DNA of 64,000 nucleotides from Macrocystis pyrifera (Eukaryota > Sar > Phaeophyceae > Laminariales > Laminariaceae), in contig JASSKH010000017.1 in NCBI GenBank assembly GCA_031763025.1, positions 10,530,626-10,594,625 on the forward strand, in the 5' to 3' direction. Shown piece by piece: positions 25,094 through 36,849 of this stretch; within the stretch, counting starts at the first letter, position 1; each line of letters opens with the position of its first letter. A program made the position numbers and the translations under genes. Below the pieces are notes generated by a model, which saw only the letters and a list, made by a program, of their open reading frames with translations, did no database searches and had not been told where the DNA came from.

Positions 25094-25939
25094 GACACGA
25101 TCATCGCTAAACTATACCAAGCGCGTACCACGGGTTCATGCACATACTGCTGAGCTGAGCAGCATCTTCCACTACAATAGTACGTGATGGAGATTTTGTC
25201 CGGTGTGTAAATCCTATCTGATACTACTGTTTTATAAATACCTGATATTAAATATATACCAGGTATACATATATATTGAACGCCATTATTACACCTACTG
25301 CTGTACTACCTGGTACCGAGCAGCACTGAATAATATTGATGTGTGTCTGTATTCTCGGGATAAATTGAAGTGGCGCGTGGGAGGACCAAATACTTGAAAA
25401 AATGGTGTATGTATGACACGTACTGCTTTCATACTAAAATATTGTACAAGGGTGTCAAATAATACTCATACGAGGCATTTGTAATACTATACCCGGTATT
25501 AACCTAATTTTTATATTCAACCATAATATATGTATTATTAATACTTTCCCTGTGTAATTTTTCAAGCCACCGAGGTCTACGGAGAGCTGCCCGTTTCTAC
25601 TGTTCGGAGCAGCGACGCTGTTATGGTCGAGGGCGGCTAAGAAGAGTCGAAAATGGTTCAGGGGGTCGTCGAAGCGAGACAGACTGTTTTATGGCGAGGT
25701 GGCAGAGGGGCGATGCGGAGAGGAACTGGTTACGCCACGCAGCTCAGGACGCCAAAAGCGGCGACAAGGGGAGGGTGGAGGGGAGCCCGTGCCGACACCT
25801 CGACGAATACAGAAACGAAACATTAGATTGGGGGGGGAAGGTATCGACCTGAATATGAATAGCCCTTGAATAAAAAAGTAACTTTTTGTTTGGTTGTGTT
25901 GAGTTGTTCAACGGGGGGGGCGCGACAGCGGCAGTGCTG
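25094..25939. other. Stretch without a gene
   Basis: AT-rich to 25560, with two TACC(A/T)GGTA 9-mers; then a mixed stretch with no repeat or coding signal that I can name. Confidence 0.5.
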
Positions 25940-26160
25940 TTTGTGGATTCTGCGTAGTACCGGTATGGAGGTCTTCCAGAACTCACAGAGCTTCCGGGTA
26001 AGGGTGTGAAAGTCTTACAGAACTCACAGAAGTTCCAGTTATTGTGCCACGGACGGACGTATTTCACATACTTTCCACGCAGGTATAAGATGTTGTACCC
26101 GTACCCTGGGTAGTAGAGGGAGTCACGGGCGTACAGAACTTGCAGAAGTTCCGGGAACGG
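25940..26160 (-). repeat. Decayed array of the 41 bp minisatellite
   Basis: Reverse-complement units such as CAGAACTCACAGAAGTTCC recur three to four times with TACGGGTAT-type spacers, matching the array at 23290-23525. Confidence 0.65.
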
Positions 26161-26519
26161 GTATGAGTATCATTATGGGCCCATATACTTTCAGGGTACG
26201 GGCACGGTAATGCCCGGGGAAAAACACGGCTCGAGGGGGCGGAAAACAAACACAAACAATGGTGAAATAATTACATTTTTCACAGAATGTGTGTGGTATA
26301 CCGCGATTGGTATTACACTCATACACCATTCTAAAGCATGAGATAAAAGGACTATTGGAGCCCTTACTTATGTTGCTACTATTAATACTGCTGGTGTTGT
26401 TGCTGTCTTCCACAGTTTTCACGATAAGAGCCGTCCCAACTTCCTTCGAAACGACTTCCGTGATCACAGGCTTACCGTCGTACAGGAACGAAGCCTCTCG
26501 CATAGTGCTGCATAGTGAA

Positions 26520-27882
26520 TACTGGAATATATCGTCTGACGCATCCTCTCCGGAGGTGGGCATAGTTGACGAACGCAGGGCGGAGATGTCAGACAGGGTA
26601 GCAAGGTACCAGACCGACTATCTGTAGTATGGAGAACCTGTTTATGCTACTCGTACCACAGACTGCTGTGGCTGCCTGGAGGGTACTTTTTGTGTAACGG
26701 ATTGCCTGATATCTCCCTTGGTTATTTTTAGTACTCTTACCGTGTTTGCATGCAGTGGCGCTGTTTCTTTAGCTCTCTTTGAAAGTGCTTGTCACATCTC
26801 CTGCGGGGAGGGACGAATTTTTTAGTTCTTAAAAATGTATTATCTTTCTATATTTGTTTCATCTGTTTCCTGCTTTTTTCCTTTAGTTTTCTCTCTTTCA
26901 TGGAATGTGTATACCGTGCCTGTCGTATCCAGTTAGTTGTTGTTGTTGTTCTCGCATTAATTCATCGTCACAATTCAATGCAGTCCGTGGTCGCAAGACA
27001 GGCTCCACATCCAATAACTCTGGGGTGGAATAATACCTCGGGAAAAACAAGACAGAATGAAAAAAACTCTAGTCGAAATATTGAAATCGAAATCGAAGTA
27101 AACAACCAAAAACGGAAGAGAGAAATAAATAAATTCAACCAAGAAAACAAGAAAGCAAGCAAGGAAACACACCAGAGAATACGCAGATTTTCGCAGATTG
27201 CAGGCTCGCAAGCTACGCGAGGGGTAGTCAAGAACCAGAAACAAGCATACTTACTACGCTACCAAGAACACCAGGAAATCCAAAACGAAACTAGTAGTAG
27301 TAGCAAAAACACGAAAAGGAAGACGACGACGCAAAACAGAATCAAAAGCAGAGAGCAAAAAGCATAAACGAAGATACAGAGACACCAATACACAAATAGG
27401 GGCGAACGGGAGAAAAGGAGAAAAGGAAAAAAATAGGGACAAAAAAAAAACGGGGGGGGGGGGCAGATACGACGAAAGGCAGGCACTAGTGCACATTGCA
27501 GACGAGCAAAGTTGCCCGGGTGCACCATGCTACAGTAGTTACTTGGGTCCCAAAGAAGGGAGGGCAGCATGACGATGATGGTCATTCCCAGGCGCCAGTC
27601 CCTTAGGCAGACCGCTCCCCCCCCCCCCCCTCTTCTCCGTCTCTCCCCTCCCTCCCTGCCCTACTGCGCGCTGGCATTGGTGTCAACATTTGTAGTCGCG
27701 GTAGCATGATAACATGGCACTGCATTGTCCACTCTGCTTACTGCATAGCAGTGCAGTATGTCTACGGCGTAGTTTCGTGACCATATGACTTGTATCTCTC
27801 TGTGGGATTGAAGAATCGGCAGACACTAGCTGTGCTGGAGGTCGACGGGTAGATATAAAAGTTTAATGTGAAGAACACACAC
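26520..27882 (+). mobile_element. LINE 3' end: last codons plus 3' UTR
   Basis: Starts with the C-terminal tail (GIVDERRAEMSDRVARYQTD then stop), followed by the family 3' UTR blocks and the family terminus GTTTAATGTGAAGAA with an (AC)n tail ending at 27882. About 600 bp of unrelated A-rich sequence (27000-27640) interrupts the UTR. The 5' part of the LINE is missing, as usual for truncated insertions. Confidence 0.7.
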
Positions 27883-27965
27883 TGCAGCAGTAGTGTTGGT
27901 AAGAAACTACAATAAACATGCTTGCTCAAGTTTCAAGCATAATCTAAGCAACATGGTCGTGCTTA

Positions 27966-27983
27966 TTTGTTTTCGAAAACAAA
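27966..27983. repeat. Perfect palindrome
   Basis: TTTGTTTTCGAAAACAAA is an 18 bp perfect palindrome near the left end of the hAT-like element. Confidence 0.85.
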
Positions 27984-28318
27984 TACTTATGCGTAACTAG
28001 TAAAATCGATTTAAGCATGCTTATTTGCTTGCTTTGTACTACAGCAGATACCTTCGTCCAATAGCGTCGTGGCACTGCTGTAAAGCCTCCGTCCGCATGA
28101 TACAGGCCGCCCTACTCGTCGTCTTCAACGGCATGGATGGGGAGAGGTCGTACACGTCCACTAAACAGCAAGAAGCGTCGTTGCAGGACTGTGAAGCTAT
28201 TAGAAGGTTGCATCGTGCAAAATTGGTCGTCTACAACAACCTACGACAACACCCCCCTACACTCCCGATGGAGGCTAATGGCGAAGCACTTCACGTCATT
28301 GATGGGTTGTGTTATAAC

Positions 28319-28430
28319 GATTACCCTGGGCTGGGTAACCGATCGATCGTTTACCCTTATAGCTCAGTAAGTGGTACCCTCACAGTTGACGTCGTCGAGA
28401 GCACGGGTTCGAATCTCACTTCGAACGTTT
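28319..28430 (+). other. tRNA-like repeat, copy 1
   Basis: TATAGCTCAGTAAGTGG fits an A box and GGGTTCGAATCTCAC a B box, about 45 bp apart, a tRNA-like spacing. The preceding GATTACCCTGGGCTGG is shared with copy 2 at 28691. A second, unrelated SINE family is possible; no cloverleaf acceptor stem is evident. Confidence 0.4.
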
Positions 28431-28546
28431 CTATGATAGAAGGGCTTGCGCGTGCGGTCCCTAAAGACGTATCTCCCTGGTTCCCCAAGTATTGTAACGA
28501 AGCGGAAAGGTCAGCGTACGGCAGTACACGGTATACCGACGCCCTA

Positions 28547-28651
28547 TTACGGTGGTCCATAGTTAACATGACCAAATTTTGGTAGTAAAACTAGGTAAAT
28601 GTATAAGTTTTTATGTATACCATAGGTCCTATTAACTCTGGATCCCCGTAA
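28547..28651. mobile_element. MITE, 105 bp, TA-flanked
   Basis: Begins TTACGGTGGTCCATAGTTAA and ends TTAACTCTGGATCCCCGTAA, with TA on both sides (28545-28546 and 28652-28653). Same family as 60480-60583. Confidence 0.8.
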
Positions 28652-28690
28652 TAGAGATCCCGCCGTTCAGAGGCGGGGATGGTGTCAAAA

Positions 28691-28800
28691 GGATTACCCT
28701 GGGCTGGCTTCTTGGTCGAGATTTTACTCGTATGGCTCAGCGGGTAATATCCTCACAGTTGGCTCATGGGACGCGCGTGCCAGGGATCCGAGTGCTGAGC
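28691..28800 (+). other. tRNA-like repeat, copy 2 (decayed)
   Basis: Shares GATTACCCTGGGCTGG and GGCTCAGCGGGTAAT...CCTCACAGTTG with copy 1, but the B box is degraded (GGGATCCGAGTGC). Confidence 0.35.
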
Positions 28801-29808
28801 GTCACGTGGGACGAGTTGTCGAGCGTGGATTTGACTCGTTATATGCGCTCTCTCGTCGCCGTCAAGGACATGGTGCTTGCGGAAAGGTTCGACGACAGGG
28901 GGCAGGTGGTGGCGCGAGTAGACTCAGTGGACTGTCTGGACTTTGGTGCGACCAGGAGATCAACGGAGGGTAGTGGCCGGCTTTCCTCCAGCAACTCACC
29001 TTTGGGGGGCTTTTCAACCAAGAGTTGGGGGGAGCAACGTGGCCGGGCACTCTCCAGTTGATCTTTGTGTCCTCGATGTTAGATTTATTTTGAAAGTTTG
29101 GTGGTGGTAAGAGTTTTTTTTTTTGGGTGATATCAATTTCTCTTGTCTCGTGCCTCCATAGTTCTGCGGAATGAAGTAAGAAATTTTGGAGCGTGTAAAA
29201 CGTTAATCTCAAGTTAAATGTTAACACGATTGTTTGTTAGCCTTGACGGGTATACTTGTAGGTTGCAGGACAGTACGAGTATGCCTGTGCCGGGGAAGAG
29301 ACGGGGTTCGCTGATGACATGTATACTTGTGCCTGGTATGCGCAGAAGCTCAGGGGAATTAAGAAATTTCGTCAGGGGAACTACGAAATTTCGGCGCGGC
29401 TACACTGCAGTTCGTGTGGAATATTGAACACACTATACACGCGTTTCGAAACACGAAAGCTTCCCTGTGCGAGTAAACTGGTAAAATGGATAGATTACTT
29501 CGTCGGCTACTCATGACACAATTCCACGAAACCCAAACGCCGCAGGCACGACTGCGGGCTGTGTGCGGTGATCGTGTGCCAACACCCGGTGCGAAAACGC
29601 CTTCCATGTGATGAGATATTACTAAATTTCGCTGTTAAAAAGCAGAAAAGCATGCTCAACTAAGCAAATTCCTGCGGACTTGGTTAGACACAGAACTTGC
29701 TTATATCAGCAACAAAGTTGCTTGACTGAGCGTTTGTTTTCTCTAAATATGCAATAATCAAAGCAACCCCATCTCTGAGTTGCTTACCAGCACTACAGCA
29801 ACACACAC

Positions 29809-30364
29809 ATAGTGAGATTAACATTACAACCCAAGGCTTATATTTTTTCTCCTCTTTGAAGCACAATCAGAGTGTATCGCACTGCCAATCATACGTACAC
29901 ACCACATTGCATCATATACGATAATTGGGTCAAGGGTGGTCGAGCGTATTCAATTCGAGCACGCACAGGGAAGGATAATTGACTGGGCAAGATCGGTGGT
30001 GGTGGAGCAATATTCGACGACTTTTACTTGTGTCTGTCTTTTCAACTTTGGTTTTTCTTTTATTTTCTCATCCCATTTATCATTCTCGTCCTTCTTCTCT
30101 CTCTCTTTCCGGGGTCACATGCATGGCAGGCTCTCTCTTCTCCTTCCTCCCCACCACGGTTCGCGCCTTGCACTTTAATCGCGAGAACCTTAAGCACTTT
30201 GCTTCCTCGTTGACTATTAATATCATCGAATTACGCCTACACAGCTACTATTAATACCACTAACAGGCGCTCTCAGCAGTTGATTCCTTCGTTTTTATTT
30301 TGGTATCGGAATTGAAGCTTCGAGCCTCGTGGGATTCGAACTCCAACATCAACTCTTATTAATA
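29809..30364. other. Stretch without a gene
   Basis: Pyrimidine-rich at 30020-30140. GGGATTCGAACTCC at 30331-30344 looks like a minus-strand B box, but no A box was found beside it; the following sequence is interrupted by a MITE. Confidence 0.4.
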
Positions 30365-30469
30365 TTACGGGGGTCTATAGTTAACAGGACCTATGGCACA
30401 CATAAAAACCTATATATTTAGTTAGTTTTTCTAACAATATTTGGTCCTGTTAACTATGGACCCCCGTAG
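30365..30469. mobile_element. MITE, 105 bp, TA-flanked
   Basis: TTACGGGGGTCTATAGTTAA at the left and TTAACTATGGACCCCCGTAG at the right; flanked by TA. Confidence 0.82.
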
Positions 30470-30891
30470 TAGCAGCACTCCACAGACAGCAAGCGCTGTA
30501 GTACTAGTCAGTAGCCGCGAGTTTGTTAGTTGTGGGAACGGGGGGGGCTCCATGCTGGGGTTCATTGAGTGGTTTAACTGAGTGGATACCCGCGGCCATG
30601 TTAGTTCAGTTTACACATTGAATTCGTTTTGTGTGCGCCTCCTGCGTGTCGTGTATTAATGGGTGGTAAGCGTCGTGCTTCCCAGCCGAGCTTGTTTCTT
30701 TTCAAGGTTTTTCTGATTTCCCCAGAGCTCCAGCACCTTATTGGTGTGCGACCACGTACTCCTTGATTCGAGAGTTAGTGGGACAACGACGACATCAAAT
30801 AGCAGCATTCCTGCGTACCAGTCGTAGCCTCACACCCGGGAGACCAGCAACTCCGAATGCGTACTGCATTCGTACTGCTCTATTGAGTGCC
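30470..30891. other. Stretch without a gene
   Basis: Nothing recognised. It runs from the MITE to the SINE. Confidence 0.5.
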
Positions 30892-31200
30892 GGCGTCCCC
30901 GGTGGCTTGGTAGGTGGTCCGCGAGCCTATCAAGATCAATTTCGTGAGTTCGAGTCTCACCGAGTGCATGCTCATACGGACTTTTTCTTGCAAAAGATTG
31001 ATTAGCGGAAAGCGCGAGAGCGTGAGTTAGCTGTACATTCGATGAAAATCGACGAGCAGTGGGAATGCTGAACCCTATGCGCGATAAAAACTAAAGGCAC
31101 GTACCGGGGGGGAGAAGGGACGACACCTGTGACCACGGCTTGTCCAGAAGATCGCCGAGGGTAAAACCTCTTATGAGTGGGCTGGAAAGTAAAAATGATG

Positions 31201-31241
<41 letters not shown>
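30892..31241 (+). mobile_element. tRNA-derived SINE, full length, 36+ nt poly(A)
   Basis: Complete copy beginning GGCGTCCCCGGTGGCTTGG, with A box TGGCTTGGTAGG, B box GAGTTCGAGTCTCACC, body, and a long uninterrupted A tail. The intact boxes and long tail suggest a young insertion. Confidence 0.92.
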
Positions 31242-31244
<3 letters not shown>

Positions 31245-31529
31245 CCCTGCACACGTTCTGAAGGCACAATAAAACAATAATACGTACGTACGTACACACC
31301 AGGTTTTTATCCGGGCAATAAAAAAAAAGACGTAAATCTGGTCCGTTTTCACTCAAAAATAGGTACATAATCATACCAGGTATCAAATAAAACATACCCC
31401 CCACGACCCGCGTGACTGGCCGAATGGGCATTGCACCTGTTTTTGAGGCACAATTATAGTGTACAACTGGATATGGCTATTTTGGATAAATATGCCAGGA
31501 GAAGGGGAAGGTCTTGGAAGTTCAGGGTG

Positions 31530-32900
31530 GTCACCCCCTGGACAATAGACAATAGACAATGGCCCTTGCAAATTAGCATTAAAATTTGGTGCAATGGACG
31601 GGTCTATTGTCGTCGGCAAAGGCTATCGATTGGCACGTTCCTCGATCCATTGTCGTCGGTAATGTCTATCGATAGGTTACGTCCCCAACATATTGTTCAG
31701 GCAGGAGTGTGCTGAAGTTCCCGGGTTGAAAGCTATTGTCACCGACAATGGCTATCGACGGATAGCTTGCAGAATCTACTGCGGTCCACAGTGGCTATCG
31801 ATGAACACAGTTCGTCATCTATTGTGGCCGGCAATGGCTGTCGATAGGTACATTTCTAATCTATTGTGGCCGGCAATTGCTATCCATGGACACCGTTGAG
31901 AATCGATTGTGCCTCAGCATTGTCTATCGATGGACACCATCACCCGCCCATTTCTACACCTACAATGCACTCTGAATAAGCAGCGCAATATTTTGTGCCT
32001 CAGCAATGTCATACTTTCATCTTGTGATCACCAATATGGAATGAGTGTACGGTGAATCGTGATGAGCAGCAATGCCCGTGCTTGGCATAGCGTGAAGGAG
32101 GGCTGCAACGTTGTGTGTCTCAGCAAGGCAGTGGGCATCATGGGGGTTAAGTGTGCTGCATTGTCGGCTGTGTTCTTGTGGTTGGTACTCTGTGTTATTT
32201 ATAGTGATTCCCAATCGGATACACTCTGTACGGATAAGATAGATGAGGTAAGACGTGCATATACCCCGGACAATAGAAAGGAAATATAACATTGCCGCTA
32301 CAAGCAGTAGCCCCGAAAAAGCGTGTGTCAATGGATATTATTAACGACAACAGACTGGTAACGCCGGCCAACGATAGACATTGTGAACGACACTAGACTG
32401 GCAACACTGTTTATCGATAGACATAGTTAACCACACGGACTGGCAACGCTGTCCATCGATATATGTTGACGACAATAGACTGGCAACGCTTGTCTATCGA
32501 TAGATATTGTCAGGGAATAAAATATTTTCGGCAATGGAGACAATATGCCTATGCCCTGAAAATGGAGTCACCAGATTGTCCGTATATGGCCATTGTCCTG
32601 AACAATAGACGTTCGGGAATCGACCGTGATGGATATTGTTTGAGCAACAGACTAAAAACGTTTGTCTATCGAGGGCTATTGCCGCCAATAATATACACGT
32701 AATTTTATCCATCAATAGCCATCGTCACCCACAATAGACTGTCGGCCGTGTTTTCGCAATAGACTATTGCCTAAACCTATTGTATTTCGTGGAATGATTC
32801 ATGTCGATGGCCATTCTTGACGACCGCCGAAGCTTTTCTGTTGCCGCCAGCAATGGGTACGCGATTGTGTCCCAACAATTATTATAGCCATCGCCACCCA
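31530..32900. repeat. Decayed satellite with palindromic CTATTGTCG core (about 43-50 bp units)
   Basis: CTATTGT(C/G)G(T/C)CGGCAATGGCTATCGAT-type units recur dozens of times in both orientations (CTATCGATAG, GACAATAGAC). The unit is clearest at 31730-31940 and 32350-32520. A related array with a clear 43 bp period is at 34660-34956. Confidence 0.75.
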
Positions 32901-33282
32901 CAATAGATTGTTGGCTAGGCTCCGAAAAATATGAATGTGATTTACTTCATTTCACTACAGGACAAAAAACACAAGTTAAGGAACGGAACGCTGATAATCT
33001 TCTTGTCAAGGTGGTTTTATTTTTAGTGTCCAGATTATTTTTGAAAGTGCAGTTAATATAAGACAACGTACGGGTAATAAATCGAATTTATTTCCGAACA
33101 AAAAAAAAAAAAAAAAAAAAAAAGATGACCATCATCCGAAGAAATAACTCTTACTTACTTGTTTTCAATATGGGACAAACAAACTCGGCATGAGAAACGG
33201 AAATCTTAGAATTTTCAGCATAAATAAGGTGATTTTAGTTTAATGATCTACCGTTTATTCAAAGTGGAGTTATTAAACTGCC

Positions 33283-33321
33283 GGCGTCCCCGGTGGCTTG
33301 GTAGGTGATCCGCGAGCCTAT
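33283..33321 (+). mobile_element. SINE head-only fragment
   Basis: The first 39 bp of the SINE (GGCGTCCCCGGTGGCTTGG to CGCGAGCCTAT) without body or tail. A 3'-truncated SINE is unusual, because reverse transcription starts at the 3' end; later deletion or recombination is likely. Confidence 0.75.
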
Positions 33322-33343
33322 TGGTAACTGCTGTCATCAACTA

Positions 33344-33450
33344 TTACAAAGGACCTTAGTAAATAGGACCAAATAGTGTTGGTAAAAACAGCGAAATATA
33401 TAGTTTTTTTGTATGTACCGTAGGTTCTATTTAATATTCCCCCCCCGCAA
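33344..33450. mobile_element. Degenerate MITE of the TTACGG family
   Basis: TTACAAAGGACCTTAGTAAA...ACCGTAGGTTCTATTTAAT...CCCCGCAA matches the family at both ends and in the middle, but is the most diverged of the four copies. Confidence 0.65.
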
Positions 33451-33515
33451 GTGTGCACTGGTAGTTTCGGAAATATTGATTCGATTTAATACTCTCACTT
33501 TGTCCTTTTTTTTTA

Positions 33516-33793
33516 AATCACTTTTACTTTCCAGCCTAATTCGTAGGAGGATTTACCCTCCGCGCGCTTCTGGACAAGCCGTGGTCACAGGTGTCGTCCC
33601 TTCTCCTCCCCGGTACGTGCCTTTAGTTTTTATCGCGCATAGGGTTCAGCATTCCCACTGCTCGTCGATTTTCATCGAACGTACCGCTAACTCACGCTCT
33701 CGCGCTTTCCGCTAATCAATTTTAAGCAAGAAAAAGTCCCTACGAGCATTGCACTCGGTGATATTTGAACTCACGAAATTGATCTTGATATCT
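33516..33793 (-). mobile_element. tRNA-derived SINE, tRNA head truncated
   Basis: Minus-strand copy from the A-rich end at 33516 to GATCTTGATA at 33793, where the head breaks off before the A box. Confidence 0.82.
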
Positions 33794-34659
33794 TGGTGCG
33801 CAAGTTTGGATATCTATATATAATGTCTTTTCTTCAAATGAGTGTGAGAGCGTATGGTCTCCACAACATGATAATGTCGGTTCACATTGCCACATACATA
33901 CAGAACATGACATACATGTTTCAAATGTGTTCTCTGCGCAGGGCCCTGTGGAAACCCGAGTTCGATTCTCGGATTGGACACCATGTTTCAAATGTGTTCT
34001 CTGCGCAGGGGTCCTCTCTTGCCGGCTAGGAGGCAGCTCGATACCCCTCGTGGTGGTAACCTGTCTTATAGCCACTAGCGACCTCCTGGGGTCCATTCTT
34101 CGCTTGCGTTCACCACAAATCGCACCTCTACGGAACTGTTCTGACCTGCGGGCATGTTGGCTCCGACGTGCTGGTTGTAGTGCTGCTGATCCATGCTAGC
34201 TCCTTCTCTCGCTCTCGTTGATGGACAGGCCCGGTGTTGAGGACGTTAGGTGGGTCTCAGAGTATTTGGATTGCTCTTGGCCAGGGAAAAACTTGTGTGT
34301 ACATCCGCGCTCCTTTCTGTCTGAGGTTTGACTTCCTGGAGGCGTGTTTCCCTGGGCATTTCTCATCATCGTCCCCTTTTTGTTAGGTCGACTGACAGCT
34401 CGGCATGGAACCTGTCTTTGCTCCGCATGTCAGCCTCCCTGGCAATCCTCTTGAAGGCAACCCTCCTCGTTCGGCATCAATCCATTGTCTATCGGGCCTC
34501 TCGACGGCTACCTTAGCAATGCCCTGTTGCACCGAACCGCTGTAACATACATACCTGGTACCTGGTCATATTTGGTAACTTGTGTTCCAAAAGATAAAAT
34601 CTCATTCTCATCGAAAAGGCTATTCTCAATTAGGAAAATCGGGTACGCGATTGATTGTG
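33794..34659. other. Stretch without a gene; short tandem repeat with B box-like motif
   Basis: CATGTTTCAAATGTGTTCTC occurs at 33915 and 33982 (67 bp apart). Between them GAGTTCGATTCTCGG resembles a B box. The rest, to 34500, has short frames without motifs. Confidence 0.4.
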
Positions 34660-34956
34660 CAAAAAAATATCCTCGACATGGCTATCGATGGATAGCTTGT
34701 ACCATCTATTATGGCCGGCAATGACCATCTATAGACATCTCGCACAATCTATTGTGGCCGGCCGTGGCCATCGATAGACTAATCGCACAATCTATTGTGG
34801 TCGGCAATGGCCGTCGATAGACCTCTCGCACAATCTTTTATGGCCACCAACAATCTATCGTGGCTGGCCATCGATCGACACCTCGCACATTCTATGGTGG
34901 CCATCGATGGAGGAAGTTCTCCATCTATTGTGTTCGACTATCCATCGACAATATCA
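34660..34956. repeat. 43 bp minisatellite with CTATTGTGGCCGGCAATGGC core
   Basis: CGCACAATCT starts at 34741, 34784 and 34827, a 43 bp period, about six units in all. Shares its core with 31530-32900 and 38590-38705. Confidence 0.8.
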
Positions 34957-34958
34957 CC

Positions 34959-35293
34959 GGCGTCCCCGGTGGCTTGGTAGGTGGTCCACGTGCCTGTCAA
35001 GATCAATTTCGTGGGTTCAAGTCTCACCGAGTGCATGCTCATAGGGACTTTTTCTTGCACAAAATTGATAAGCGGAAAGCGCGAAAGCGTGAGTTGGCTA
35101 TATTCGATGAAAATCGACGAGCAGTGGGAATGTTGAACCCTATGCGCGACAAAAACTAAAGGCACGTACCGGGGGGGAGAAGGGACGCCACCTGTGACCA
35201 CGGCTTGTCCAGAAGATCGTCGAGGGTAAAACCTCCTACGAGTGGGTTGGAAAGTAAAAGTGATAAGAAAAAAAATAAATAAATAAATAAATC
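34959..35293 (+). mobile_element. tRNA-derived SINE, full length, (AAAT)n tail
   Basis: Complete from GGCGTCCCCGGTGGCTTGG to GTAAAAGTGATAAG and an AAAT-repeat tail. It joins the minisatellite on the left to the end of a repeat X fragment on the right. Confidence 0.9.
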
Positions 35294-35571
35294 ACCTGTT
35301 GATTGTACTCAGATACACGACATATAAGATCCATAGGTAGATTGGGGAGTTCCACGCTGGAAAGGGATTCCGGCAGTAGGGTATTGGGATATCGGGGTAA
35401 TGTGTGCCCACCAATGCCACTCGTCAGGTGGAACCCTATACTGCATGTGGGGCGAGTCAACCCTACAGCGAGGATGTAATATAGGAGGAGTTCCGTGTCA
35501 TGTCTGGAGTCAGCCACGCGTTCCCGTGCCAGCTGCGCCTATACCTTTAGGGATCAATCAACACACTAGTG
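35294..35571 (+). repeat. Dispersed repeat X, 3' end only
   Basis: Nearly identical to 38315-38582, ending at the same TTTAGGGATCAATCA. Confidence 0.85.
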
Positions 35572-36849
35572 AGATACCGGTGATCTTCTATTGGCAAGCG
35601 TAGCCCAGGCCAGCCCAAAGAGGGGGGAACCTGCTTCCAGCATGTCTTTTCTTCTTAGATTATGTGCTTCGTGAGGGAGCCAGCGTGTGTGTGTATTTTG
35701 AAGATGAGATCGAGGTCCTGGAGGAAAGGACGTGTGTGTGAGAAGAGTGAGCAGATGCCGCACCAGGAGAGCAGCAGCGATCCCAGCGGGGCCAAGTTTG
35801 AGCCGGACCTGATAGAATCGCTTGGCACTGGTGGCGAAGGCGCTGGAGAGTAGTAGTTGCAGGGACAGCAGCAGCTCCAGCAGCACCGTCAGCAACGTCG
35901 GCAGTCAGAGGATTGCTGCACTTTTGTTGCGACGATGAAGCGCATGCAGTAAGCACCGTTACCGCCGCCGTCGTGTCGGCCGCGTAACCGTCGCTGCTGC
36001 AACACCCCGGGATAGCCAGGCATCTGCCTGAACCTGTGGGTTCGCTGCGCGCTGGCGACATAAATGTAGAACGTATATTTTTATATGCAAGAGAGAGTTT
36101 GGCCGGCTGGAGCCGGGAGGGACGGTGGAGACGTGGAGACCGCGGGAGCGACGCTGAAACCGTTCTGGCAGAATCCGCCTGGACTGCTGAAGCACCACGC
36201 CCGCAGGTGGTTGATGGGGGGGACGTTGCCCCCGAGGAAGGAGTCGAGGGAGAGCGTGAAGATGGGCGCAGGGGGAGGAGTCTGCATCATCATCTGTTCG
36301 TGATGCGGTGCCCCAAGAGAGAGGAGGAAAGAGAAGGGACCGAGGCGCCACTGGCAAGGACTTACGTCCGCACCAGGCACGTTTGGCTTTGTTGATTGAC
36401 TGCTATGGTGATTTTCGTTTCTAATTTGATTGTGTATCGATTTGAGAGTAGGAGAGAATCTGCGAACATTGGAGGTTCAGATTTATTTGGGAATACTGGA
36501 AATGAAATGAGATGAACAGACGTATACGTATACGTATGTATACGTATAGCTCCCCTCACTGAAGTTTTTCTGGAGACGCACTGCTGTAGGACTATGACGT
36601 CTGTCTGTTTTATGGTTGACTGGTCGAGGGCTCTGGTTGAGTATCGACATGAGTACAGCAGGAAGAGGTGTATGTGATGAACCGTTGTGCCCAACTACAG
36701 CAACACGTCTGTTTGCGGCATTTCACATATTTACATCTTTGTATGCGGGTATCTCGTTTTTGAGTTGTTGGGTTGGTGTGTAGCACGACCCGCGCCACTT
36801 GTTACGTGCTAAAGGCAAGATATTTATTTGCGGACGGAGTAATATACTA
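35572..36849. other. GC-rich unique stretch, no gene recognised
   Basis: Overlapping frames of 99-133 codons lie on both strands at 35660-36395. Composition is exon-like, but no domain is recognisable and the frames contradict one another. TATACGTATACGTATG microsatellite at 36520-36545. Confidence 0.35.

Larger units (their letters stand above)
27883..29799. mobile_element. Candidate hAT-like non-autonomous element, 1.9 kb, in the LINE tail
   Basis: Left end TGCAGCAGTAGTGTTGGTAAG and right end, read inverted, GCTGTAGTGCTGGTAAGCAACT are similar over about 20 bp. AACACACAC stands on both sides (27874-27882 and 29800-29808), as expected for an 8-9 bp target duplication in the LINE (AC)n tail, though a duplicated AC run could be chance. 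No transposase motif is seen. A 105 bp MITE and two tRNA-like repeats lie inside. Confidence 0.4.

Noticed and set aside
28347-28425. Functional tRNA gene
   Set aside because: Good boxes but no paired acceptor stem, and a decayed sister copy nearby; called tRNA-like only.
28025-28585. 186-codon plus-strand frame
   Set aside because: It contains the tRNA-like repeat and the start of a MITE, so it is a chance frame.
30763-31005. Frame encoding GVPGGLVGGPRAYQDQ repeated many times
   Set aside because: It is the translated head of the SINE, not a protein family.
31190-31240. Long A tract as a transcription terminator or polyadenylation artefact
   Set aside because: It is the poly(A) tail of a full-length SINE.
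31530-32900. CRISPR-like array of regular repeats
   Set aside because: Units are degenerate, switch orientation and have no constant repeat with variable spacers; this is a satellite in a eukaryotic genome.
35960-36395. Conserved gene in the GC-rich block
   Set aside because: Frames on both strands are equally long and none has recognisable motifs or clear splice borders.
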